Source: Phoronis australis (Eukaryota > Phoronida > Phoronidae). From it: a stretch of 64,000 nt of DNA. The DNA lies in contig NMRA01000014.1 of the NCBI GenBank assembly GCA_002633005.1, positions 332,187 through 396,186 on the forward strand. Reading direction: 5' to 3'. Positions 22,385-33,500 of the stretch are shown piece by piece. Below the pieces are notes generated by a model, which was not told the DNA's origin, did no database searches, and saw only the letters and a program-made list of their open reading frames with translations. Position 1 is the stretch's first letter. Every line of letters starts with the position of its first letter. The position numbers and the translations under genes are program-made.

Positions 22385-22620
22385 ATTGTAGGTGGTATGA
22401 TACACGTTGTACCAGACGTGCGCAGGCCTTGCATGTGGGCCCATTGCATTGATCACCAAGAACTATTTTTATGCTTTATTAATATATGCTTAAAACCGAG
22501 CTGAGGAGCTAGAAACCTGGCTCAAAGGTTTAGCAGTGTGACCTGGTGGGACTCGAACCCACGACCTCGAGTAAAGAAAACCGGCACTTATCAACCAGGC
22601 CACACTGCCTCCTCCTGAAA
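22385..22620 (+). repeat. Foldback-family spacer fragment carrying a tRNA-like hairpin
   Basis: 22385-22515 matches the foldback spacer (GATACACGTT, CCAGACGTGCGCAGGC, TTTATTAATATAT, GCTGAGGAGCT, GAAACCTG). At the point where other copies read GCAGTGG...TTTTCTGAAAA, this copy carries the tRNA-like insert at 22532-22609 and then resumes with a CTGAAAATC-like sequence. Confidence 0.65.
22532..22609 (-). repeat. tRNA-like element with extended stem
   Basis: On the minus strand there is a perfect B box (GGTTCGAGTCC) in a GTGGG/CCCAC T-arm, enclosed by TGGCCTG/CAGGTCA (one G-U pair), which extends outward through GGCAGTG/CACTGCT to a near-continuous 14-bp stem. The core is about 64 bases with a shortened D/anticodon region, so a functional tRNA is unlikely. 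It resembles tRNA-derived SINE heads. Confidence 0.6.
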
Positions 22621-22649
22621 ATCCGTTTTTTTGGGGGGGAGGTATAAAA

Positions 22650-23310
22650 CTAAAATTCCCATTAGGGAGCACACCGGTAGTCAGATCCATCCAAAATTCG
22701 TCGTCGTTCATTGTCAAATTTAGTAACGATCCTGCATAGTGTTAAGGAGATACAGCTATGGGCGCAAAAAACAAAACTGCCACTAGGAGGTGCAATAGTA
22801 GTCGAAGTCGGGTCGGTCCATAACTCGTCGACTTCTGTCGTCAATCCTACAGGAACACACCTGCCAAATTCCAATAAGATGATGTGTAGTGTTTTTAAGG
22901 AGATACAGCCATGGGTGCAAAAATGCCACAAGGAGGCGCCACACTATTCGAAGTCTTCGTAAAATCGTCGTCGTCCGTCCTCTTCATAGTAAGAACGTAC
23001 ATGCCAATTTTCACAGTCATTCTTAGTGTAGTTTGGTTGATAGAGGGGCGGGCGCCGAAAACAGACTCGAAAACAGTAAAAGTGGCCTCTAGCTAGCGCA
23101 AAAGACATTGAATCAATTCGAAAATGGGAGGAGAACGTCATCTCATTAATAGATGCTTTTGTGCCAAATTTCATGAAAATCAGTTGAGGACCTTTGGAGA
23201 TACAGACGCAAACGTAAGAATTAAAATTGCCAATAGGGGGCACAGCGGTATTCGGGTCAGTCCGAAACTCGTCACCCTCTGTTGTCACATGCGTAGGTGG
23301 GCGCATAAAA
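22650..23310 (+). repeat. CTCF-core-bearing dispersed repeat, several sub-units
   Basis: Repeated lines of the type GGAGATACAGC.ATGGGCGCAAAA followed by a CTCF-like core: 22780-22794 (CCACTAGGAGGTGCA) and 22926-22940 (CCACAAGGAGGCGCC). A weaker CCAATAGGGGGCAC lies near 23231. Confidence 0.7.
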
Positions 23311-23396
23311 ATAAATAACTCTCCAAATGTCCTCGCAAATTTCAGCCATGTGATGTTGCGCAAAAATACCTTACAATAAGCAGATGTGAGGTAGCG

Positions 23397-23663
23397 CTAT
23401 ACATGTACGTATTTCGCGAATCGTCTACACACATCTAAATTGCACTTTCCCAGGGCAATTTCATAACAAACTTTGTTTTGTTTGATCATTTCAAAACATT
23501 TCTTAAAAGCTGGAAGAGGCACCAATGCTGCAATGAACCCGTTCATTTTGGAAGCATTTTTCGATTTAAAATTGGCCTCAAATTGCTCCTTACTGAAGAA
23601 TAATTTCCGGGCTATGGAAGAGCTGGCAGTTTGGTAGTGCTTGGGACAATGTTTGTCACTCAA
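23397..23663 (-). other. Open frame of unknown status (88 codons)
   Basis: A minus-strand frame with protein-like composition (KHCPKHYQTASSSIARKLFF... to a TAG stop near the ACATGTAC word). It opens at TTG, has no ATG at the start and no clear acceptor. No family was recognised; it could be a relic exon or transposase fragment. Confidence 0.25.
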
Positions 23664-26128
23664 AATGACACGTAGTTACCAGCCAACTAGTATCGAGCTT
23701 GATTTCAAGCAGTAATGAACTGGTAGTCTTTCCGTGCAGTCTTTTAATTTAATTCCGAACGTTAAGGCTGGTTCAAATAACAATACATTAAATGTGTTCA
23801 TCATTTACAAAAACTCTCAAACCAGTTTTACAACTTGTAGCTGACATGGAGACATGTACTGCTATACTTTTTATCTCTGTTAGTTGGATAACAATTGAGC
23901 TTCCCAGACATCAACGTATCTGTATTATAGACCAATCTACAATGTACTTATTTTCTGCCTATTTTACGTGCTCTTCCTCATTTTACTTGTTATGTAACAT
24001 AAGTTCATACACTCAAATATCAAAACCTGAATAATTCGGGTCATCGATGAAACGTGTGACGGATTTGTAGAGTTTGATTAGGAACATTATAATACAAACA
24101 TTGCGGTTTCGGGAAGAATTCAATACCTCGAAATATTAATTGGAAGAAAACGATCTCATTGATACCCTTTTAGAAAATACCGTCTCAAACCAAGTCTCGT
24201 GCGAACGTTTCGAACGGTCAAGACTGCTCGCTTTTGTCGAGGAAAATGTGACACTATACATGTACATGCGCTCAAGTGCAAAATACTGAAGTAAACAGTT
24301 TTTTTAAAATTTATTATTTCGGGTATAGGCAACTGGGCTTAAACACGCTCACGCACGGTTTTAGATTTGTCTTTAAAATCAAACTTATCTGCTTCAATTC
24401 GCTCATCTTTGCTTTCCAAGTGTTTGTGGCAAAGCGTGGCAAATTATGCCTGACACCTCGGTCTCCAATTAAAATTTGCTAATTTTGACCCTGCCCATTG
24501 ATGAAGTACACGGGACTTGCCGCTTGGACATTTAATCTTCTACAAAATCGGGAGTTCAGAGAAATCTCGTGGAGCCCAATTTAGCACACATTTTTCAAAC
24601 CAACACTTTACCTTTGGTAGTTGTAATGACCAGTGAAGCAAAAGTTAGCCTTGTCTGCTTTTAATCACGAAATGGATCGATTGGCGTTCTGCGCCGAACA
24701 ACTCTTTTGACAACAATCCTCACAAGTCCTGATGGTTCTATGTTTAATCTACGAATCGACTGCAAATTACGACAAGGACACCTCTCTTCCAATGTTGATT
24801 CTCTACAAAAAGACTTAATCTGTCCCTTAGAAGCTACACAAATCTACAGAAGGTGTTTTTATATTATCTGTTTATAAAATTTTGGCTGCAAAGGTAATGA
24901 TTTGTAACAACATGGCAATGTTCATGTACTGTTCCAGGCTTATTGGATTATCATTCAGATGTCTAAGAAGGTTGATGGAATTGACCTTGAAAAGTGTGGT
25001 GTTTCAGCAACAGTACCGTACGAAAGGGGACTTTTCAAGAAAACTCTTTACAAATAGGTAACCGTAATCCGAGCGTGCTGAGTATATCAATTTTCCGGAT
25101 GTACTCTAGATAAAAAATGTAGTCGAGTCCCCCGGTGTTTGAATTTGTTAGGATCTACGAAGGTGTCTATGTTGCGGAGGCGCCGCTCGCGTTTCTAAAA
25201 GTCACATTTAGTAAGTGAGTCCTGAACGGTAGGAGAACATTTCAAGCGCACTTTCACCTGACAATTAACATTCTGGTATGATGAGATATTCATTATTTAA
25301 AAAGTTGCCAAACTTTATGTCCCACATTTTGTATTAGAAAAGGTTGATGAAATGACTTTGCATAATTGTTTACCAATAGACGGCTCTGTAAACAACAGCA
25401 CAAGCCAATCACAGTTAGACAGGGCACTAGACTATTACAGCAGAAACAAGGCGGCTCTATTCTGGCTCATGATTGATCTGAAAAATGACGTCGTAACTTA
25501 GCAACGGAGACTGGTCCTTCCAACAAGGCACAGATTTACCCGTCATCACAGAAACTCTATTTTACTTTGAATTCCGTGTTGATGTCCGTTGGGTAACGGC
25601 AACACAATTAATCTCACTGTCCGCATATACTGCTCTGATGTGAAGCGACACCTACGCATATCGGGTAGTCAACTCACGTGACTTTACAAGAAGGGAGGTC
25701 AATACAGCTTAGACGACCAGGTTGCATTTTCGGCTGGCACGAAGCCGAGTGCGCGCTAAAGGCTGGGTGAGGCTGGCACGTACAGTTGTAAGGTGACCAG
25801 TAAATAAATATTGACAGACTGTTAACTGTCTGAGAAACTCATTTTGGTACTTGCTGTAGATATCTAACTCGGGTAGTAGAAAAAGCTTAACGTGCTTCAA
25901 CAGCAAAGTTTAAAGAAACGGTTAAGCCTATGTTACAATATTGACAGCCATCGATTGGGATTTTTTTACAGAGAGCTCGGACCTACCTTCTGATACAGTT
26001 CACTGCAACATTACACGAACTATGTATCTTTAACTCGTGAACTTGTTCAAAAGGTGCACATATGAATGAAATGGGAGTTGTTAAAGAAACAGTTTTTTAA
26101 AACCGTGTGTGCTTCAGGAGATTTGAAA
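23664..26128. other. Non-coding sequence, no gene seen
   Basis: No exon, RNA gene or known repeat recognised. A short inverted repeat CAGAC...GTCTG centred on GTTAAC lies at about 25815-25835. Confidence 0.4.
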
Positions 26129-26535
26129 AGCTCCTACAACTCAGGGACCACTGACTAGTGGGATCATATAGCTCATTGCCCATTGTCTAATGTGATTCTA
26201 CTGCTCAGAACCCACTCACTAATATCCTCCTACAGGTCAAGGCCCATTTACTAATTTGCTCCTGCAGATCAGAGCTCACTAACTACATGTAATGTGCTCC
26301 TAGAGCTCAGATCTCACCAACTAATGCGCTCCTACAGATCACAAACCACCAACTAATGTGTTCCTACATCTCAAGACACACTGATTAATGTGCTCCTACA
26401 GCTCGGAGCCCTCTCGCTCATACACTCTTTTAGAACTGGGCCTACACAACAATGTGCTCCTACAGCTCAGAGTCCACTCACTAATTTCCTCATACATCTC
26501 TGGGCCTACTAACTAATTTAATGTCACCCTCATAT
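26129..26535 (+). repeat. Degenerate minisatellite, about 40-bp unit
   Basis: About ten imperfect units built on ACTAATGTGCTCCTACAG followed by CTCAGAGCCCACTC. Units differ by substitutions and small indels. No coding capacity. Confidence 0.8.
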
Positions 26536-27306
26536 GTTTCACTGGCTTAATTCATAGCTTGCATTCTTTAAGGGAAACGAAAAATGCGTTCTTTCATATT
26601 GTGCTTGTTTGCTATCGCATATATTCAGCTGATCGGCCCAGGTCAAGTCTACCTAATGCAAAAGAAAATGTTTCTCATTCGTCTACAAATATCGTTAATT
26701 TACAATGCAAATGCCACAAGCCCGTCGTAAAACCATATTTACATGTACGCTTTCCTTCGCAACCACAGTTAATTTGTAAAATATGGCGACTACCGTTGTT
26801 TTGCAAGTGACCGTCGCCCTGATTGCCTGGAATTGCAGTCCAACCTCGTTACAGTGTACCCTACCCAGAAAGTTGAGAGGACTATAACGTACAAACGGGC
26901 AAGTTCCGATTTAAGCCAATGAATGAAACTCTACCCTGGTTGGAACGAAATATCAAACGTAGTTAATTTGAAGGTCCCTTGTAGACGTTGTAAAAGGTTA
27001 GACTCTATTTGCTTGATTAACGTGTTGGAAATACTAGAGAGTAACCAGGTGTCGCAAATGTTTTCTCAGACCCAGCGCTAAATAACAATAAAATTTGGTA
27101 GTCTCCTCAACTGAATCCAACTACCGGCACAATGACCGGGTTTGCGAAGCAATTAAAAACCACGTCGTACCAAAAATCTATATCCAAGCAAAGTATAACA
27201 TTTAACTGATAACTGAAAGGTCGCTGTGTACAAGCTGTAAGCATGAGATACTTTTTTCGAACTACAACAAATTAGTTTTCATATTGTACATTTATTGTCT
27301 TTCCAG
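26536..27306. other. Sequence upstream of the transporter gene
   Basis: No coding exon seen. The transporter's first recognised coding exon opens exactly at a splice acceptor, so a 5'UTR or short leader exon should lie upstream, but it could not be identified here. Confidence 0.4.
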
Positions 27307-27505
27307 ATGCGTGACCGTGGGATTCCCGTCGACAAGGGGTGGGCATGGGTTGTGATGCTGTGCGGGCTTGCAATACACATCCTAGTCGGTGGCGCTGTCT
27401 ACAGTGTCAGCGTGCTGAACGTTCTGTTCATCGAGGCGTTTCAGGACAGTCGTGCCAATACGGCTTGGATTGGCGCACTGACGAACACTATGTTGTCTTG
27501 CACAG
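27307..27505 (+). CDS. SLC16-like exon 1: TM1-TM2 start
   Basis: Acceptor GTCTTTCCAG directly before ATG; donor CACAG|GTTAGA. Encodes MRDRGIPVDKGWAWVV and the first helix, then FIEAFQDSRANTAWIGAL, matching the family's TSWI-type loop. Ends in phase 1. Confidence 0.9.
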
Positions 27506-30500
27506 GTTAGACATTTAAATGTCGCGATTGCTTGTCAGAGATGTTTACATGCATAGTACGTATTTGCAATTATATAATACTATTCAAGGTGCGCGTCCTG
27601 TGACGCAAGCCATTCGTGAGACCCCCTTGCGGAACGAAACCAGTGAGCATCAGTTTGCTCCTGCAGTACTGAAGATTGTACTGGCGTCCCTCAGTGACAA
27701 ACTATTTTTTTTTGCTTGCACTGGCGTCCCTTAATGACCAATTAGTTATCTTGCCAAGTGTTTTAATATCACCAGGTTCCTAGATACATCTTTATGAAAT
27801 TAGGAATACAAGTGTATGAAGGAGTCGACGGCACCTGCTCGTTTCAAGGGGAACTTTCAGTCATATCCATTATCTATATGATTGCTTGGCCAAATTGGTT
27901 AGAAACGCAACTGATAGCGGCGATGTGAATATGAAGTAGGTTGAAAATTGACAAACGTTTTTAAAGGAGAATGCCACCTAATTTAATTAATCTTTTTTAC
28001 CGTCTTAATCGGTCTATATCCACATCGCCTCTTATACGGTCGACCTCCCCTTGCCGAGAGGTGTCGCGTCAACCTGTGAGGAAGGTGAGAAACGACGCAG
28101 CGACGTCAGTGGTTCGTCTGCAGAGTGAATGCCGCTATATTGCGGTGCATCGTTCTCGCTTGTCCGACATATAAAGCCGCGAAGAAAGCGGGTATATCGT
28201 TTTTTCGACTTCCTCGAGAGCCCAGCATGCTTAGGAAGTGTCTTGCGAAAGTGAAGAATGGAAGGTACGCTGTTAATAGAAATTATGAGGCCGTGAAACA
28301 TCTCCGTGTCTGTGGCCGGCATTTCGTCGACAGTGATTTCTCGACGAATTCCGGCTTACCAAAGAACTATCCATACGTTCCGTTACCTGTGCATGTTCAC
28401 AGCGCCTCTCTAGTATTTCTTGGTCGGTGTATTACGGTTCGAAGTGATAGCCTGTGAAGCCTAACTATCCGACCCGTGAAGTCTTCGTCTGATGAGCTCT
28501 CGAGTAAGTTGGGATTAGCGCCGGGCAAGGTGCCATGTAGACGTTTATTATTCTGCGTTCTGTTTCAAAATGAATTGTTCTCATCCTAACCAATGCTTAT
28601 ATAAAACTGAAACAAAGTCTGTCTCATTAGATACAAATTGTAATGCCTTTGCAGTATTCGTTAGTGCAAATGTTGAGAACCCATACACCACTGCGTTACC
28701 GGCTTTTGATGCCGGCAATAAAGATAATTGACCAGGAAACCAGGCCGTGTGAGCGCGTGCTAATCCAGTGTTTGACAGAAAGCTGTTGTGAAACAATTAC
28801 ACGGTTTTACATGCTATGGTCACATGTTAGGGAAAGGTTTATTTAGAAATACAAACACATTATTCGAATCATTGATACTGTACAACCTTTGATCAGACGG
28901 TCTGTGGAAGGGTAACCCGACTTCGCGGCGACGGACAAGTACAACTCCTATCTGTATTTCTTGGAAAAATACTTCGAATTTATCTCCGAACAGACCTCTA
29001 ACTCCTGCTACGGACCTTGGTAAATTGGCCTGCCGAACTTTGTAGGTTACGGTGTGTCCAAATACCAATAAATCCGTAACAACGAAATAAAAACACATTT
29101 TTATAAAAACTCGGTGTATTTTTAAGGGTTTTACATCGAAGTTTGATGATTTTTTGGTGTTAAACGATGAATTCAAGCGATAAGCTGACACCAGTAACCC
29201 CTGTTGTGAACTGCTGAACAGACTGCGTGTGAAATCAATGACGTCACTGGATAATTTCAACGTCTGCCGTCAGGTGTATTGTAACGCAACCGAACAAGGA
29301 GTAGAACTACTCGATCGAAATTGATACAATATAGGTTGTTTTTTTTGGGTGGCATTCTCTTTTAAGAACGAGTTTTGTGGCGAAATCACCCGCCGCAAAT
29401 ACCTTAAGCGTGTCAAATAAGTATCGTGACGTGGTGCGTGCTATGTGAGCCCGCGAGGCACGTTATTACTGCAAAGGTCACCTATTTGCAGATTTTTTTG
29501 TTTTCACGTTTACAAGTTGTCAATAAATACAACTGCAGTTTGTGGTGTAGATTATCTTTAAATAGCATTGTCGTTTAGTTTCTGTTATACGTTAGCACAC
29601 TTCATACAAAAACACCATTAAGCAGGATACGACCTATTAAGAGAGAGTACAGTGTACATTACTAGTGTTGATTTTAGGCGGATTTGGCTAATGTGGTGCT
29701 CCCTCGAAGCTGTATAAGTTTTCTTCCCCTCAGACTCATTATGTCTCAAGTTCATTCTTGGCTCTTCTTGAAATTTGGCGTATGGGTTTCTGCTCAGAAA
29801 AGCACAGCTGATTTTGATTTAGGACTAATGTGACTACCGTGGGGCCCCTTGTAGAAAATACATATTACGTCTGCCTTAAATTTTATCAAATTCTTTGATG
29901 GACATTTATGATAACCGAAAGCTGGTGTTGATTTTCAAAGCATGATGCGTCCATGTTTTTATCCATGGTACATGACACCGCCCGTTCTAAGGGGGCTCAG
30001 AACAGTTCTCACAGGGTTGGCCTGTCAGAACACACCTTAATGTATTCGTCAACCTTTCTTCACTGTCATAAACTGCATGCAAAGAAAGAAAAGTTTCGAG
30101 TCATTTCACATCACAAGCGCTACAGATGAGCACAGAAACTGCATTCTCTTTTGTTTTTTTTACTCTTTCACTCTTACTGAAAATCAAGAAAAATAGGGCC
30201 AAAAAACACAAAATCACCACTTTTCATCCCAAAATCCCCACTTTCCCCGCCGATGCTCGACTAAAGCCTACATTAGATTGCGAAAGCAAATTTCCTACCG
30301 ATTTCAAATTTTTTAGACATAGCTAAATACCGGGCAACCTACGTCTGACACCTCCCATGTAACGTTTTTATTAATTTTGCAACTTCCTTTAGGCTCGCCA
30401 GCCTTTGAATTCGTCCACGCTTTCTCTGGGCATATGATGTGCCGCGTAGGCGTACATGTACATATACGCAGTCATGCGATTTTGCAATTTCGCTAAAATT

Positions 30501-33500
30501 AGATGATTTCAGGGAGCGACAACATGTGTCATTACATAGTGATGCCATTTTGTCGCACTCTACAGTGTCGCATAAGGGCCGACGTGTGACACTATACTCG
30601 GTAACAATGAACACCGACACATGAACACTCGGGCGATATTGAGCGTCGATGTTGATACACTGTAGCATACACTGTTGCCTTGCCGACAGTAGAAATATTG
30701 TGACAAACAAGGTGGTGCATGTGATTAAAAACTAAAATCTTTTGTTTTTTGTGACGGCTGTAGAAACAAGTGGAAAAGTATTGAAAAGTAATTAATTTTG
30801 GTACTTGGTTGTCATAACGGGTACATGTACGATTCGAAATTAACCAAGTTCATTAAAGCCCACTACACGTTTTCGGGTCTGAGAGTACATGCACATGCAT
30901 TTGTTTTATTCCATTCCAGGTATATTTTCCAGCTTATTAGTTAGCTGGTTTAACTTCCGCTGGACTGTAGTGATTGGAGGTATTTTGGTAGCAACGGGAT
31001 GCTTCCTCAGCGCCTTCGCCAGCACCTTGGTGCATATGATGCTGACATATGGACTAATAACTGGTACGTTCAGCAATTCTCAGAGTAAAATAATTTTACT
31101 GGCGCGCGACTTACCTTAATTTATGTGTGGTGCACTTACCGACTACCTAACAATGTTGTCCCATAATTTTTAGACTTCTGAATAAATTGATAAGGGTCCG
31201 GAGATGGTTGCGATCACCTGCGACGACTATGCGAATATTTCTGGAGTACATGTTTAACGGCAAATATCGCGCGTGCGAAGAGTTAACCTAAGGAAACCAG
31301 GGGAAGTTTGCAATCATTTCTAGATATACAATTTATTCCTATTCATAATTAATGAGAGAGAAGTATGATCTTTACGGTACTATCTCACATTGTTAACTAC
31401 TTGAGCTTCTGCACTACGAAGAATGCCTTATGCACTGGAATCAATCATTAACATAACCTTTAAATCAAGCGAAATACGATAGCAACTAAGGTTGCGCATT
31501 TTCCCTTCATTTAGCCAAATAATTACAAAATTGTAGAATTTAACATCGCAAAAGTATGTATTTTTGAGCGCCAGAAAGTCTGTAGAATTTGAATATTTAC
31601 TTTATACCAATATACCACCAATAACTGAGTTCACATAACCTTTGTTTTTTAACGATTAGCAATAAATAAAGGAAAAACAACAGGATCAATTACATGACCA
31701 AATTTCAAACAGCTGTTTAAGTTTTCTAAATTATCGTTTCGTGAACGTTTTAATATCTTTCACAAATATCATAGAAGTTTTTTCTTTTATAGTTCATCAT
31801 GCAAAGAGGAACATTCCAAAACAATTCCAGAATTTGGAGAACAGTGCATAAAACATTATTTGCAATTTTCAGGTGAACCAGTTCAACGACTTCTGAGACA
31901 TGATGTTCCAAATTTGGCCAAAATTGAACATTTCTCTGTTGTCTCGCACAACCTTAAGACCCCGTAACGTAATGGTCGCTGTCGCGAACCCCCACTACCG
32001 TTGTATTATACAATAAGTAAATTATGTTACCATAGTGACTTCTTGCAATGCATTGTGAATAGGAACTGCTACTACAGAAGCTGGCAACAACTGCCATGTA
32101 TCAGTAAAAACACCAACGTCCACAACAACTTGCAAGAGGCTGCAAGTGACTCTCGCAACATTATGGAGATCACCTTTTAGACATTTGTCAAAGTTCCATA
32201 TTTGGTTTTATTGAAGGTAAATGTTACTGACATATGAATCTGCACTAAAACAAAACAATCAACCACATTCGTGTTGCTTTGCCTTGAGAGAAATTGGTCC
32301 AGTTCAATAAATTGGTTAATTTTATAGATAATTTGTTGTGGATTTCGCGCCTTACCATGTTTCCGATGCTATTATAGCGGAGCGGTCATTGAGTCCTTCA
32401 TTGTAGTGGCACACGGCATAAAGTGAGAAGTACATGTAGAGGACGTAACAGTAGATATTGAATCACTTAGGCCTGCAATAGATGGCTCAGGGATGCGCAA
32501 TATTTTTTAAATACTGAGGCTAGTTTACGACAAAGATAAACATTGAAAAGGAACTCTATTTACTTGACACATGTAATGACAAGCGAACCATTTTGTAGGC
32601 GTTGGATTCGGAATGGTCGTGACGCCCACGTGTGCTGTCATTGGATTTTACTTCAAGAAATTTCTCATCATCGCCGCAGCTGTCGCAAGCCTGGGTGCTG
32701 GAATTGGGGCTCTCGTTATGGCACCTTTGATACAAAAGTTAGCTGACAAACTTGGCTGGAGAAGTGCTATGCTCATTCTTGGTGCCATGGAATTGCACTT
32801 ATGTATATTCGGTGCCCTTATCCGTCCTGTCAAACGATTGCCACCCAGTGGCATTCCAGGATCATACCAGCAGAGGAGTCCTATTATTAATACTGGAATT
32901 TTTCACCAGTACTTTATACTGCTGAAAAACAAACGATATCTCTCGTTATGTTTAAGCCAGTTCCTCATCTCAACCGGCCACTGGATTTTCTACATACATA
33001 TTTCAGCATTTGCAATAACGTGTGGCTCAAGTCAGGAAAACGCGTCATTTTTGATGTCCATTGTTGGCTTTCTCAGCATGACAGCACGCCTCCTCATGCC
33101 TTTTGCCGCCACCGACAAAAACATTGACACTTTATTGATAGTAGCCGGATCTCTTGGACTGAATGGGGTGTTCCTTCTTCTGACTCCTCTCTTAATGCCG
33201 TACGATTGGGGACAGATGTTATTGGCGGCCCTATTTGGCTTCTATGGTAACGGTTACGTCCCACTTTTGACTGCAATAACGGTGGAAGTGGTTGGTTTGG
33301 ACATGCTAACAGCGGCATATGGCGGATGGAGTCTTATGTATGGTATTGGTGCGCTGGTCAGCCCACCTCTTGCCGGTATGCCAGGCATTCATGATTACGT
33401 GTCAGTCAGGCTTAAGTTGCTAAAAAGTACATGAAAATGTGCGGATTGGCTTTGTGTTATGACCATAAGGCGCGAGGCAATTTAAGAAATGCACAAAACC

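Larger units (their letters stand above)
27506..30919 (+). other. SLC16-like intron 1
   Basis: 3.4 kb. Hosts the Kolobok-like element 27961-29365. Elsewhere no exon is visible; frames at 30126-30326 and 30339-30710 are unsupported. Confidence 0.7.

Noticed and set aside
22532-22609. A functional tRNA gene
   Set aside because: The B box is perfect, but the D/anticodon part is too short and the acceptor stem is over-extended, so it is a tRNA-like repeat.
26129-26535. CRISPR array
   Set aside because: Units are contiguous and degenerate without unique spacers, in a eukaryotic genome; it is a minisatellite.
28820-29260. 146-codon minus-strand ORF in the Kolobok-like element
   Set aside because: No domain, opposite strand to the THAP frame, and inside non-coding-looking element sequence.
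33376-33434. Read-through end of the transporter at the stop in exon 3
   Set aside because: A good donor at 33375 plus a phase-matched micro-exon and last helix exon give the expected family C-terminus.
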